Positions 25,402 through 34,673 of a stretch of 64,000 nucleotides of DNA are shown here, one piece after another. The stretch comes from Nocardia sp. NBC_01730 (lineage in GTDB: Bacteria > Actinomycetota > Actinomycetes > Mycobacteriales > Mycobacteriaceae), in NCBI RefSeq assembly GCF_035920445.1, contig NZ_CP109162.1, positions 310,001 to 374,000 on the forward strand. Reading direction: 5' to 3'. The notes under the pieces were generated by a model. That model was not told where the DNA came from. It saw only the letters and a program-made list of their open reading frames with translations, and ran no database searches. The stretch's first letter is position 1, and each line of letters starts with the position of its first letter. A program made the position numbers and the translations under genes.

Positions 25402-26330
25402 GCTCGCACCTTCTTCCCGGTGGTCGCGGCGGTGTCCGGTGCCTCGCCGTCGACGTGGTAGTGCCGCAGGAACAGTTCCTCGAGCGTGGGCGGAGCGCTG
25501 ATCAGACTGCGCACGCCGGCGTCGCCGAGCACCCGGATCAGCTCGCCGAGGTGCTCGCCCTCGACCTGGCAGCGCAGCGTGGCGCCGTCCCGCTCGATGT
25601 CCTCCACGCCAGGGATACGGCTGAGATCGCCGGGTTCGCCGAGTAATTCGGCGGTGATCGAGGTGCGCGAGAGGTGGCGCATGTCTGACAGTGAGCCGCT
25701 CTCCACCGTGCGCCCGGCGCGGATGATGGTCACCCGGTCACACAGCGCCTCCACCTCGGAGAGGATGTGGCTGGACAGCAGGACGGTGGTGCCGCGCTCC
25801 TGCGCCTCGTTCACGCATTCCCGGAAGACCTGCTCCATCAGCGGGTCGAGGCCCGCGGTCGGCTCATCGAGCAGTAGCAGATGCACATCGGAAGCCAGTG
25901 CGGAGATCAGCGCGACCTTCTGACGGTTGCCCTTGGAATAGGCGCGCGCCTTCTTGCGCGGGTCGAGGTCGAACCGGTCGATCAGTTCGCCGCGGCGTTT
26001 ATCGTTGATGCCGCCCCGCATCCTGGCAAGCAGGTCGATGGTCTCGCCGCCGGACAGCGACGGCCACAGCGTGACATCGCCGGGGACATAAGCCAGTTCG
26101 TGGTGCAGGGCGACCGCGTCGGCCCACGGATCGCGGCCGAAGATCCGAGCCCGGCCCGCGGTGGCCCGCAGGATGCCGAGCAGTACCCGGATCGTGGTCG
26201 ACTTGCCTGCGCCGTTGGGTCCGAGGAAGCCATGGATCTCGCCCTCGGTCACACTGAGATCCAGTCCGTCGAGCGCGGCGACGTGTCCGAAGGTTTTGCG
26301 GAGATCGTGGACTTCGATGACGTCGGACAT
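25398..26330 (-). CDS. ABC exporter ATP-binding subunit (Rv1218c-like)
   Basis: 310 residues. Walker [10 protein letters not shown] is near 37-45, the degenerate signature [12 protein letters not shown] near 132, and Walker [14 protein letters not shown] just after. The final 100 residues ([19 protein letters not shown] onward) are the extra C-terminal domain of drug-exporter ATPases. The gene starts at the last base of the TetR gene and overlaps the permease by 4 bp, so the three genes form one operon. Length agrees with Rv1218c (311 aa). Its role is to power the adjoining permease. All ATPase motifs are intact. Confidence 0.88.
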   Translation of the reverse strand: MSDVIEVHDLRKTFGHVAALDGLDLSVTEGEIHGFLGPNGAGKSTTIRVLLGILRATAGRARIFGRDPWADAVALHHELAYVPGDVTLWPSLSGGETIDLLARMRGGINDKRRGELIDRFDLDPRKKARAYSKGNRQKVALISALASDVHLLLLDEPTAGLDPLMEQVFRECVNEAQERGTTVLLSSHILSEVEALCDRVTIIRAGRTVESGSLSDMRHLSRTSITAELLGEPGDLSRIPGVEDIERDGATLRCQVEGEHLGELIRVLGDAGVRSLISAPPTLEELFLRHYHVDGEAPDTAATTGKKVRA

Positions 26331-26983
26331 CAGTTCTCCTTGGTGAATGTGTCCAAGATCGTTGGATCGGTGAGGAGGCCCTGGGTGTAGAACTCCAGGG
26401 CGGGTGCGGTGAGTTCTTCGGTGAGTTCGCGAACAGCCTTGCGGTAGTCGATCTTCTCGCCGTGTTGCCTGCGCATCTGCATGTACAGCAGAGTGGCGCC
26501 GACATTGAGCAATATCAGGTATCTGGCGCGTGCCGCCGGGTCGCGACTCGGTTTGATCATGCCCGCCTCGACCCCCTGCTCGAGGTACCCCTCGGCGTCG
26601 GAAACCATGTGATCGAGTAGCGATTTCGCCATCGGTCCTCCCGCCTGGAGGCTGCGTACCATGTAGGCGACCAGCGGTCCGTACGACTCGATCTCGGCGA
26701 GGGCGTTGAGCATGCCTTTCGCGACGGAGGGCGCCGTGATCGCCTTGAACTTCTCGTCGCGGATCAGTTGCAGAACGCGGTCGTCGCAGGCGACGCGCAA
26801 GCCGTCCTTGGAACCGAAGTGATGATTGACCAACCCGGGGGAGACGCCTGCGGCGGCGGCGATCGTGCGGACTCCGACCTGGAATCCGTGCTCGCCGAAC
26901 ACCTCGATCGCGGCGTCGCGGATGCGGGCCGCGGTGGTCAGATCGTCGGCGGGTCCTTGCGAAACGGGCTGTTTGTTAAACAC
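26330..26983 (-). CDS. TetR-family repressor of the ABC exporter (Rv1219c-like)
   Basis: 217 residues. Residues 17-63 contain the HTH ([40 protein letters not shown]), and the remainder is the ligand-binding helical bundle. Its GTG has no ribosome site, but TATACT lies about 7 bp upstream on the minus strand, so the mRNA may be leaderless and start at the GTG itself (inference). Two similar 14-bp half-palindromes 20 bp apart surround this start and the divergent acyl-CoA oxidase promoter, which suggests autoregulation and control of both directions. As in M. tuberculosis Rv1219c, it heads the exporter operon. Confidence 0.85.
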   Translation of the reverse strand: MFNKQPVSQGPADDLTTAARIRDAAIEVFGEHGFQVGVRTIAAAAGVSPGLVNHHFGSKDGLRVACDDRVLQLIRDEKFKAITAPSVAKGMLNALAEIESYGPLVAYMVRSLQAGGPMAKSLLDHMVSDAEGYLEQGVEAGMIKPSRDPAARARYLILLNVGATLLYMQMRRQHGEKIDYRKAVRELTEELTAPALEFYTQGLLTDPTILDTFTKEN

Positions 26984-27010
26984 ATGTTCAGTATATTAAA
27001 CGCTTGTTCA
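26977..27010. promoter_or_regulatory. Twin TetR operators over divergent promoters
   Basis: Two 14-mers of the form TNAACNNNNGTTNA, TAAACACATGTTCA (26977-26990) and TAAACGCTTGTTCA (26997-27010), are exactly 20 bp apart, about two helical turns. Between them lie overlapping -10-like hexamers: TATACT on the minus strand (26990-26995) and TATATT on the plus strand (26992-26997). The left site overlaps the tetR start codon. Confidence 0.65.
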
Positions 27011-27084
27011 AGATTCTAGCAAGGGCTCCGGCGGACATGTCGCGTCAACGTTTTACCGCTCGGGTACCGGGCTATCGTCGAGTT

Positions 27085-29016
27085 ATGACTTCCGGCACCG
27101 CAACGACGGCCGATCACCTACGTACTGCACTCGATGGACCCTGGGCGGCCGTCCGCGACGAAGCTCGCATCCAGCTGGCGGGGAAGCAGTTCACCGGGAA
27201 CCCCTACCTCGACTACAAGGCGGCGCGGGCGCGGGTGCTCGAGCAGATGCGTGCCGTCGCCGCGAACGGCTACGCCGAGCGGGGATTCCGGCGGGAGAAC
27301 GGCGGAACCGGCGAGCCGGGGGCGGCGGTGGTCGGACTGGAGATGCTGGCCTACACGGATCTGTCGCTGTGGGTGAAGTCGGGTGTGCAGTGGGGATTGT
27401 TCGGCGGCGCTGTGGAGAATCTCGGCAGCGAACGGCACCGGGAGCACATAAAACAGCTGATCTCGCTGGATCTGCTCGGATGCTTCGCCATGACCGAGTC
27501 CGGACATGGCAGTGATGTCGCGAATCTGGAGACCACGGCGACCTATGATCCGCAGACCGAGGAGTTTGTCGTGCACTCGCCGACACCGTCGGCACGCAAG
27601 GACTATATCGGCGGTGCGGCCGAACACGCCAGAATGGCAGCGGTTTTCGCGCAGTTGATCACCAGCGGCGAGAACAAGGGTGTGCACTGCCTGCTGGTGC
27701 CGATCCGCGACGAGAGCGGTGCCGATCTACCCGGGGTGACCACCTCCGACGACGGACTCAAGGGTGGCCTGCCCGGTGTCGACAATGGGCGCATCGTCTT
27801 CGACCACGTGCGCGTGCCCCGGGAGAACCTGCTCAACCGCTACGCCGATGTCGCGCCGGATGGCGCCTACAGCTCCGAGATCGAGAACCCGAGCCGCCGG
27901 TTCTTCACCACGCTGGGCACGCTGGTGCGCGGCCGGGTCAGCGTCGGTGGCGCCGCGGCGGCCGGTGCGCGGGTGGCGCTGAGCATCGCGGTGCGTTACG
28001 CACTGAAGCGGCGCCAGTTCGCCGACCCGGACACCGGCGCGGAGACGGTGCTGCTGGATTACCGCAGCCACCAGCGTCGCCTGCTGCCGCTGGTCGCGAA
28101 GTCCTACGCGCTCGCGTTCGCGCAGAACGACCTGGTACGTCGGATGCATCTGGTGCAGACCGGCCAGGACCTCGAGCCGGGCGCGCAGCGTGCGCTGGAG
28201 AAGCGCGCGGCGGGCCTGAAGGTCGCGCAGACCGAGCACGCCACCCGTGCCATCCAGGAGTGCCGCGAAGCGTGCGGCGGCGCGGGCTATCTGACCGAGA
28301 ACCGGCTCGTCACGTTGAAGGCGGACACCGACGTGTTCACCACCTTCGAGGGCGACAACATCGTGCTCACCCAGTTGGTGGCCAAGGAGCTGCTCACCGC
28401 CTACGCCGACGAAGTGCGCGACCTGGACGCGCTCGGCTGGGTGCGCTTCGCCGCAACCATGGCGGGGGATGTGGTGCGCAAGCGATCGGGCGTTCGCCAG
28501 CTGATCCAAACCCTCAAGGATCGCGGTGACGAGTCGATCGACGACGGGGACCTGTCGCGTCGCGCGGTGCAGCTGCAGCTGTTCGCCGACCGGGAGGACT
28601 ACCTGGTCCGCACCGCGGGACACCGGTTGCGCGCCCGGGCCGCGGACACCCGGCCGTTCGAGGCGTTCAACAACGCCCAAGACCACATCCTGGCCGCAGG
28701 CGCGGCGCATATCGACCGGTTGGTGCTCGAGGCGTTCATCGAGGGCATCGAGGGCATCGAGGACCCGGACGCGCGCGCGCTCGCCGACTCGATGTGCGAT
28801 CTGTTCGTCTACTCGACGATCGAGGAGAACCAGTCCTGGTACATCATGCACCGGTTCATGTCGGTCGACCGGGCGAAGGCGGTGCGCCGGGGCGTGAACG
28901 AGCTGGTCGACCGGCTGCGTCCGCACGCGCATGCCTTGGTCGAGGCGATGGGCGTGCCCGAGTCGATGCTGGGTGCGGCCATGCTCGACGACGCGAGCGT
29001 GTTCGACCGGACGTAG
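27085..29016 (+). CDS. Acyl-CoA oxidase/dehydrogenase-like flavoenzyme
   Basis: 643 residues from ATG 27085; the open frame starts 81 nt earlier but overlaps the operator. GCFAMTESGHGSDVANLETTATYD is the FAD/substrate motif typical of acyl-CoA oxidases rather than short dehydrogenases, and TFEGDNIVLTQLVAKELL holds the expected catalytic Glu. The long C-terminal half (DRLRPHAHALVEAMGVPESML) is also oxidase-like. It should insert the first double bond into a fatty acyl-CoA, passing electrons to oxygen or ETF. It diverges from the tetR-exporter operon and shares its operators, so expression may be linked to efflux. Its last 160 bp overlap the PAP2 gene on the other strand. Confidence 0.85.
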   Translation: MTSGTATTADHLRTALDGPWAAVRDEARIQLAGKQFTGNPYLDYKAARARVLEQMRAVAANGYAERGFRRENGGTGEPGAAVVGLEMLAYTDLSLWVKSGVQWGLFGGAVENLGSERHREHIKQLISLDLLGCFAMTESGHGSDVANLETTATYDPQTEEFVVHSPTPSARKDYIGGAAEHARMAAVFAQLITSGENKGVHCLLVPIRDESGADLPGVTTSDDGLKGGLPGVDNGRIVFDHVRVPRENLLNRYADVAPDGAYSSEIENPSRRFFTTLGTLVRGRVSVGGAAAAGARVALSIAVRYALKRRQFADPDTGAETVLLDYRSHQRRLLPLVAKSYALAFAQNDLVRRMHLVQTGQDLEPGAQRALEKRAAGLKVAQTEHATRAIQECREACGGAGYLTENRLVTLKADTDVFTTFEGDNIVLTQLVAKELLTAYADEVRDLDALGWVRFAATMAGDVVRKRSGVRQLIQTLKDRGDESIDDGDLSRRAVQLQLFADREDYLVRTAGHRLRARAADTRPFEAFNNAQDHILAAGAAHIDRLVLEAFIEGIEGIEDPDARALADSMCDLFVYSTIEENQSWYIMHRFMSVDRAKAVRRGVNELVDRLRPHAHALVEAMGVPESMLGAAMLDDASVFDRT

Positions 29017-29653
29017 TCCGAGCACCGGCGGGGGGCATAGAAATGCGGCCGCGCCGGAATTCGGCTGCCCAGCACAGCAGTATCACCATCGCGATCGCCG
29101 CTGCGGCGCCGCCGAGGATGTCGGTCGGATGGTGGTAATCGAGGCCGACCATCCCGGTGGCGGCCGCCAGTAGTGCCACGCTCGCTACGGCGCACACCGT
29201 GCATCGTGTGCGGTGCGTGTCGGCCAGCAGCACGAACGTGCTTGCGATGGCGACGAGGTGGACGGTGTGCCCGCTGGGGTAGGCGAGATAGTCCTGCCAC
29301 TGCCGTCCCCACAGCGGTTTCAGCAGCCAGGTGTTCACCGCGACAGCGAGTTCCGGCACCACGGCCATCGTCAAGGCCCGGCGCCGGTCACCGCGGTACG
29401 CGAACCACGCGCACGCCAGAAGCAGTAGAGGGAGCAGGATGTAACCGTTGCTCGGGACGACGAGCGCCTCGTACACGCCGGGTCGCGCGTCGAGCGCCGA
29501 CTGGAGGGGATCGGCGATCGCGCGATCGACCGCGGACGGACCGCCGTCGGCGGGCAGGGTGATCGGCACCGCGACGGTGACGGCGGCTCCTGCCGCGGCG
29601 ACGCCGGTCCGGACGATATTTCCTGAGGCGAACTTCTCCGGAACTGCGAGCAC
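28856..29653 (-). CDS. PAP2-family membrane phosphatase
   Basis: 265 residues from GTG 29653. The three phosphatase motifs are present: KPLWGRQW (motif 1, degenerate), YPSGHT (motif 2) and GLDYHHPTDILGG (motif 3), set among five or six transmembrane helices. Such enzymes remove phosphate from lipid or polyprenyl phosphates at the outer membrane face. The last 55 or so residues are Arg/Pro-rich with no fold. They are encoded opposite the end of the acyl-CoA oxidase gene, which suggests a lost original stop codon. It starts 21 bp after the NERD gene and is probably co-transcribed with it. Confidence 0.82.
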   Translation of the reverse strand: MLAVPEKFASGNIVRTGVAAAGAAVTVAVPITLPADGGPSAVDRAIADPLQSALDARPGVYEALVVPSNGYILLPLLLLACAWFAYRGDRRRALTMAVVPELAVAVNTWLLKPLWGRQWQDYLAYPSGHTVHLVAIASTFVLLADTHRTRCTVCAVASVALLAAATGMVGLDYHHPTDILGGAAAAIAMVILLCWAAEFRRGRISMPPAGARTTSGRTRSRRRAWPHPASTRARPSPRPRHARADAAGRPARSRPGAPPSPGRPT

Positions 29654-29674
29654 GGGTCGACGATAGTCAGCAGG

Positions 29675-30571
29675 TCAGCCGGGGCCATAGGTCGATATCG
29701 CGGTGACAACGAACCACAGCACCCAGGCGAAGCCGATGATCATGCCGATCACCAAAAGGGTGCGCATGAATGTGCGGCCGAGATCCAGATCGCCGGCCTC
29801 CCTCGGGTACAGCTTCCACGGGCTGTACCACGGCGCCTCGATCGTGAAGGCGGACGCCTGCGCGTCCCGTTCGGTCTGCGCCAGTTCCTCCGCGTAGGCC
29901 TCGGCCTGCGCCTGGTTCGGTCCGCCGTGCCACAGCGTGATATCGATCGGACCGAGGAAACCTTCGTTGAGCAGGTCCTGCGGTGCGGGCAGATAAGGCA
30001 GGATACCGAGGCCGCGGAATGCGACTGCGACGTCGTTGGCTGTCCAGAGGAAGTTCTCCTCTTCGGCGAGCACGTCGAAGTAGTGCCGGAGCCGCCCGGC
30101 ATCGTCGCCGATGACCACGTCGAAGCTCGGATCGGTCCACGCCTGCTCGATCCGCAACTCGGCGCCGCGCAGTGGGACGATCAGTGCGAGGCCGTGGACG
30201 GCTCGTTGTCCGAGGCTGCGGGCGGCGAGCCAGCTTTGCAGCGCGAAAGTGTGTTCGCGGGACCTCTCCAGGGGCGTGCCGCGGTCGCGGCCCTCCGTCG
30301 CGGCGGGCGTGCCGTTGATCGTCCACGGGCCGTTGAGCGGGACCTCCAGCACGCCGTCCTGCCGGGCGACGAGCGCCTCGGCCTCGATCACCACACAGCT
30401 GGTCGGCGTCCATACCACGGCATCGAACTGGTGCAGCCGGTCCTGGTGGAACAGGCTGCAATTGATGGTCGCGACACCGTGCGGAGTGTCGGGATCCTTC
30501 CAGGCGCGCAGCCAATCGATCAACGCCCGCTCGGCATTTGTGCCTGCGGCGTTCTGGACTCGCACGAGCAT
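29675..30571 (-). CDS. NERD-like domain protein with C-terminal membrane anchor
   Basis: 298 residues. The N-terminal part (NAERALIDWLRAWKD, then FDAVVWTPTSCVVIEAE) follows the nuclease-related domain pattern: an early Glu, a beta-strand Asp and a closing E-X-K. Here the E-X-K reads E-A-E, so the catalytic Lys seems lost. The C terminus holds one clear transmembrane helix (TFMRTLLVIGMIIGFAWVLWFVV), preceded by a Trp-rich stretch (APWYSPWKLYPRE). Functions of NERD proteins are mostly unproven; DNA processing is assumed from the fold. This one may be a non-catalytic, membrane-bound form. It sits between DUF2252 and PAP2 genes, all leftward. Confidence 0.6.
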   Translation of the reverse strand: MLVRVQNAAGTNAERALIDWLRAWKDPDTPHGVATINCSLFHQDRLHQFDAVVWTPTSCVVIEAEALVARQDGVLEVPLNGPWTINGTPAATEGRDRGTPLERSREHTFALQSWLAARSLGQRAVHGLALIVPLRGAELRIEQAWTDPSFDVVIGDDAGRLRHYFDVLAEEENFLWTANDVAVAFRGLGILPYLPAPQDLLNEGFLGPIDITLWHGGPNQAQAEAYAEELAQTERDAQASAFTIEAPWYSPWKLYPREAGDLDLGRTFMRTLLVIGMIIGFAWVLWFVVTAISTYGPG

Positions 30572-30673
30572 TGGCGACCGCCCTTCACGTCGACACTCGA
30601 CAGTGGACAGGATACGAGGTTTCGCGGCGAGTTCGCCGCGCCCACGGCAACAATCGGCGTGTTGGGACCGGGA

Positions 30674-32071
30674 CTACTCCGGCTGTTCTGCCGCGATCCG
30701 CCCGGTACGGACCGCGTCGACCAGTTCAGCGTGATCGGCCTCGGTGCGATCGGCATAGCGCACCGCGAAACTCGCCACCGCGTCGTCGAAATGCTCGTCG
30801 CCGTCGAAATATCCCGACAGCAGCCGCGGGTCGAGCGAGCGGGAATGTGCTCTGGCCAGCAGCGCACCCGCCAGCCTCCCGTAGTCGTCGAGGTCGCTTG
30901 CGGGCAGCTCCGCGGGGTCGATGCTGCCCTTCAGATTGCGGAATTGCCGCACGACGAAAGGCAATTCGACCCCGGCGCCGGTCGGGTCGAGCGACGTCCA
31001 GCCGAGCAGGATATCGCTCTCGGACTGAACGAGCCTGGCGCCCTGCACGATTCGCTCCCCTTCGTGCCGGGTTCCGGTCGCGGGCAGGAACGGGGCAAGC
31101 GCGGAGGGACCGGCCTGCTTCACCTGGAGGACCAGTGCCTCGCCGTCGTTGCCGTGCAGCAGCGCGAGGTAGGTGTGCAGCCCGACACTTCCGGTACCCA
31201 CGATCCGAAACGCGATGTCGGACACCGCGAATCGGGCGATCAGGTTGCGCCGGGATTCGCGCAGTGTCCCGGAGTAGCGCTCCAGTCCTCCGATCACCGC
31301 GTCGGCGACGTGGTCGTCCACCAGGGTGAGAATCGGTGGGTCGCTGACGAACCGATGTTGGCGGATGCCGGTTTCGTGGTCGTCGAGGTGCTCGGTCCAC
31401 TTGGCCACCACCTTGGCGCTGGTGTTCTTGCGCGCCTTCTTCGCGGCTTTCTTGAAGTCGTCGAGTAAGTCGTCGGCCTTGGCGCGGCTGATCACCGACT
31501 CGTCCGGCAGCGCGCTCCAGGACTCCATGAACGGCATGGTGGCCAAGGCGTCGACGGCCAGGCGGTAGGAGCGGGCGGCGTCGCGCGCCGCCGTGCGGCA
31601 GTCGTCCTCGCTTGCGCCGCCTTCGCGCCCCGCCAGCACCAAGCCGGCCGCGAGCCGCTCCAGGTCCCACTCCCACGGGCCAGCGATTGTCTCGTCGAAA
31701 TCGTTGATGTCCATGATGATTTCGCCGCGAGGGGTGCCGTAGAGGCCGAAGTTCGCGGCGTGCGCGTCGCCGCACAACTGGGCGACGAGCCCACTGTCCG
31801 GACCACCCGCCAGGTCGGCCGCCATCAAACCCGCCGCGCCACGGTAGAAGGTGAACGGGGAGGCGATCATGCGGCCGATGCGCAGCGGCACCAGGTGTGG
31901 CAGCCGACCGGCGTTGCTCGTCTCGACGAACCCGAGCACGCTGGGACGGCGCACGCTAGTCGCCTCCCGGTCTCGCGTGATGACCGGAACCCGCTGACGC
32001 AGCGCACGCCCCTTGGCGCGGACATCGTCGGCGGGCAGGTAGGAGCGCAGGTCGATACCACCTTCTGACAC
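30674..32071 (-). CDS. DUF2252 family protein
   Basis: 465 residues. RIGRMIASPFTFYRGAA, CGDAHAANFGLY and DINDFDETIAGPWEWDLERLAAG are the family's conserved blocks. The GDAHAANF and DFD segments look like the catalytic loop and metal-binding Asp of kinase-like folds such as aminoglycoside or choline kinases. No biochemical function is established for the family to my knowledge. The gene lies 50 bp downstream of the cholesterol-oxidase-like gene and could be co-transcribed with it. Motifs are intact and length is typical. Confidence 0.8.
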   Translation of the reverse strand: MSEGGIDLRSYLPADDVRAKGRALRQRVPVITRDREATSVRRPSVLGFVETSNAGRLPHLVPLRIGRMIASPFTFYRGAAGLMAADLAGGPDSGLVAQLCGDAHAANFGLYGTPRGEIIMDINDFDETIAGPWEWDLERLAAGLVLAGREGGASEDDCRTAARDAARSYRLAVDALATMPFMESWSALPDESVISRAKADDLLDDFKKAAKKARKNTSAKVVAKWTEHLDDHETGIRQHRFVSDPPILTLVDDHVADAVIGGLERYSGTLRESRRNLIARFAVSDIAFRIVGTGSVGLHTYLALLHGNDGEALVLQVKQAGPSALAPFLPATGTRHEGERIVQGARLVQSESDILLGWTSLDPTGAGVELPFVVRQFRNLKGSIDPAELPASDLDDYGRLAGALLARAHSRSLDPRLLSGYFDGDEHFDDAVASFAVRYADRTEADHAELVDAVRTGRIAAEQPE

Positions 32072-32121
32072 AACGACTCACGCTAGCGGGTGCGTGGCAC
32101 CGCAACAGTGTGGTGTCGGCC

Positions 32122-33816
32122 TCACTTCGCCGAGATCGGGGGCTGCGCCGACTCGATCGGCAGCCGCAGCGCGCCGGGCGCCGCAGCAGGCACCGCGGGA
32201 TGGGCGGGCGCTACCGGTGCGACGCGCCGGTAGGAAGATCCCAGCTCCGGCCGAGCGTCGGGCTCGTTCCGGTTGGGCCAGAACGCCATCGCGCGCTCGG
32301 CCTGCGCGGTGATGGTCAGTGACGGGTTCACGCCGAGATTGGCGGTCACCGCGGAGCCATCCGCGATGTGCAGGCCAGGGTGCCCGTAGACCCGCTGGTA
32401 CGGGTCGACCACTCCCGTCTCTGTGCTGTCGCCGATGACGCAGCCGCCGATGTAGTGGGCGGTCGCCGGAATGTCGAACACGTCCATGATCAGGCCGTGG
32501 GTGTCGCCGTCGACTTTCGCGCCGAACCGGCGGCCGATGTCGTGGGCCAGTGGAATCCAGGTCGGGTTCGGCCGGCCGGTGCCTTGCCTGGTCACGAGCT
32601 GCCCGTGCCGGCGGAACGAGGTGAGCGAGTTGTCCAGCGACTGCATGATCAGCAAGATCACCGATTTCTCCGACGCGTGCCGTGCGTTGAGGCTGCGCAG
32701 GAACACCAGCGGGTGCAGCAGTATCGCCAGCAGGAACCGCAGGATGCGGAACGCACCGCCGTCCACGATCGGTACCGACATCGGGAACAGCGCGTTCTGT
32801 CCCTTGCCGTAGTGGCACACCTCGACGTGGGTATCGGCCTCCGGATGGATCGAGGAGGTGATGGCGATACCCTCGGCGAAGTCGCGGCGCGACCGGCTCA
32901 CCACGTTGAGGATCGCCTCGGAGTTGCTGCGGGTCAGCCCGCCGAGCCGAGGTGACAGGTTGGGCAGCACGCCGTCGTCGCGCATCGTGTGCAGCAGCTT
33001 CTGGGTGCCGAGGGCGGCTCCGGCGAACACCACCTGCTCGGCGGTGAAGGTCCTGCGCTGCTTGCGGACCCAGCGGTCGGACCGTCGGGTGTCGACCGCG
33101 TAGCCGCCGTCGGGCAGCGGGCGTACGGTGGTGGCGGTGGTCAGCGGGTGTACCTGCGCGCCCGCCTGTTCGGCCAGATAGAGGTAGTTGGTAGTGGTCG
33201 TGTTCTTGGCGTTGTGCGGGCAGCCGGTCAAGCATCGCGCGCAGTGCACGCAGCCGTTGCGGCGTGGCCCAGCGCCACCGAAGTACGGGTCGTCGACTTC
33301 GGTGCCCGGATCGCTCTCGTTGAAGAACACGCCGACATCGGTCGGGTGGAAGGTGTCGGCGGCGCCGAGGTCCTCGGCGATCTGCTGGATCACCTCGTCG
33401 GCCGGGGTCATGCGCGGATTCGGCGTGACGCCGAGCATGCGCTTGGCTTGGTCGTAGTACGGAGCCAGCTCCGCACGCCAGTCGGTGATGTGGGCCCACT
33501 GCTGGTCGGTGTAGAAGTTCGGCAGCGGTTCGTAGAGGGTGTTGCCGTAGATGAGCGAGCCCCCGCCGACGCCCGCGCCGGAGAATACGGCGCACTTGCC
33601 GAGCAGGCTGATCCGCTGGGGTCCGGTGAGGCCGAGTCGCGGAGCCCAGATCGATTTGCGCACATTCCAATTCGTGCGCGGGATGTCCTGGGCGTTCCAC
33701 CGTCGACCTGCCTCGAGGACGCCGACGCGGTATCCCTTCTCAGTGAGCCGCAAGGCGCTGACGCTGCCGCCGAAGCCGGAGCCGATCACTACTACGTCGT
33801 AGTCGAATGCGGACAT
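32122..33816 (-). CDS. choD: GMC-family oxidoreductase, ChoD-like cholesterol oxidase
   Basis: 564 residues. Residues 8-28 (VVVIGSGFGGSVSALRLTEKG) form the FAD-binding Rossmann motif; GAGVGGGSLIYGNTL, ARCLTGCPHNAKNTT and the closing HIADGSAVTANLGVNPSLT are shared with M. tuberculosis ChoD (Rv3409c, 578 aa). ChoD-type enzymes oxidise cholesterol to cholestenone, although for Rv3409c this activity and its role in sterol growth have been debated. GAGAGG lies upstream of ATG 33816. No KstR box lies before it. An AT-rich promoter-like segment (minus strand, near 33855-33835) precedes it. Together with the KstR-boxed oxidoreductase it suggests sterol metabolism. Confidence 0.8.
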   Translation of the reverse strand: MSAFDYDVVVIGSGFGGSVSALRLTEKGYRVGVLEAGRRWNAQDIPRTNWNVRKSIWAPRLGLTGPQRISLLGKCAVFSGAGVGGGSLIYGNTLYEPLPNFYTDQQWAHITDWRAELAPYYDQAKRMLGVTPNPRMTPADEVIQQIAEDLGAADTFHPTDVGVFFNESDPGTEVDDPYFGGAGPRRNGCVHCARCLTGCPHNAKNTTTTNYLYLAEQAGAQVHPLTTATTVRPLPDGGYAVDTRRSDRWVRKQRRTFTAEQVVFAGAALGTQKLLHTMRDDGVLPNLSPRLGGLTRSNSEAILNVVSRSRRDFAEGIAITSSIHPEADTHVEVCHYGKGQNALFPMSVPIVDGGAFRILRFLLAILLHPLVFLRSLNARHASEKSVILLIMQSLDNSLTSFRRHGQLVTRQGTGRPNPTWIPLAHDIGRRFGAKVDGDTHGLIMDVFDIPATAHYIGGCVIGDSTETGVVDPYQRVYGHPGLHIADGSAVTANLGVNPSLTITAQAERAMAFWPNRNEPDARPELGSSYRRVAPVAPAHPAVPAAAPGALRLPIESAQPPISAK

Positions 33817-33962
33817 GCCTACCTCTCACTCATCTGCCGATAGGTGAGATAATTTCATACTCATTCTGTCATCGTCGAGCTGTGGCGAAAACCATCGTCG
33901 CACGGTAGCGGCGGCGGGGATATCGGAGAATCGGGGCGGGGAGATGGCGGCGGCGGGGGTCG

Positions 33963-34631
33963 GTGCGGTATGCACAGGTCGTGACAACCGAATCGGGCAG
34001 AACGGAACCGGGGGAACGCGCGGGCGCCGACGACGCGGACAGCGGCGTCCTCGCCGACCGCGTCCTGACCGTGCCGAACGTGCTCAGCGTGCTGCGCCTG
34101 CTCGGCGTTCCGCTGTTCGTGTGGTTGCTGCTGGTCCAGCGGGCCGATGGCTGGGCGTTCACGCTGCTGGTCGCCAGCGGCGTCACCGACTTCCTGGACG
34201 GCAAGCTCGCGCGGCTGCTCGACCAGTCCTCGCGGCTCGGGGCGCTGCTCGATCCGTTCGTCGACCGGCTGTATCTGGTCACGACGCTGGCGGCCTTCGT
34301 GATCCGAGGCCTGATCCCGTGGTGGGTGGCCGTGATCCTGGTCGGCCGCGACCTCGCGCTCACCCTCACTCTCTCGGTCTACAAGCGTCGTGATCTGCCC
34401 CCGCCCGAGGTGATCTACCTGGGCAAAGCGGCCACCTTCGCGCTGATGTCCGCGCTGCCCTGGTTGCTCGCGGGGCAGATGGAGTGGGCGGCCGACGGTT
34501 TCGGGCGGGCCTTCGGTGGGGCATTACTGGTCTGGGGTACGGCGGTCTACGTGTGGACCGGCGTTCTCTACACCGGCAAGGCCATCGCGGTCGCAAGAGC
34601 GATACCGGCTGTGCCGGACCGGGCGGCGTAG
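33963..34631 (+). CDS. CDP-alcohol phosphatidyltransferase (PgsA2-like)
   Basis: 222 residues. TDFLDGKLARLLDQSSRLGALLDPFVDRL contains the full D-G-X2-A-R-X8-G-X3-D-X3-D catalytic signature near residues 80-101, among five or six transmembrane helices. These enzymes join a CDP-diacylglycerol lipid to an alcohol such as glycerol phosphate, inositol phosphate or another phospholipid head. The position just before gcvH and garA matches M. tuberculosis Rv1822 (pgsA2). GTG 33963 is the first start; GTG 33981 is equally possible, as neither has a clear ribosome site. The acceptor alcohol is unknown. Confidence 0.85.
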   Translation: MRYAQVVTTESGRTEPGERAGADDADSGVLADRVLTVPNVLSVLRLLGVPLFVWLLLVQRADGWAFTLLVASGVTDFLDGKLARLLDQSSRLGALLDPFVDRLYLVTTLAAFVIRGLIPWWVAVILVGRDLALTLTLSVYKRRDLPPPEVIYLGKAATFALMSALPWLLAGQMEWAADGFGRAFGGALLVWGTAVYVWTGVLYTGKAIAVARAIPAVPDRAA

Positions 34632-34673
34632 CCGATAGAGTTTGCGTGCAACGTTCAAACGAAAGGACGGCCT

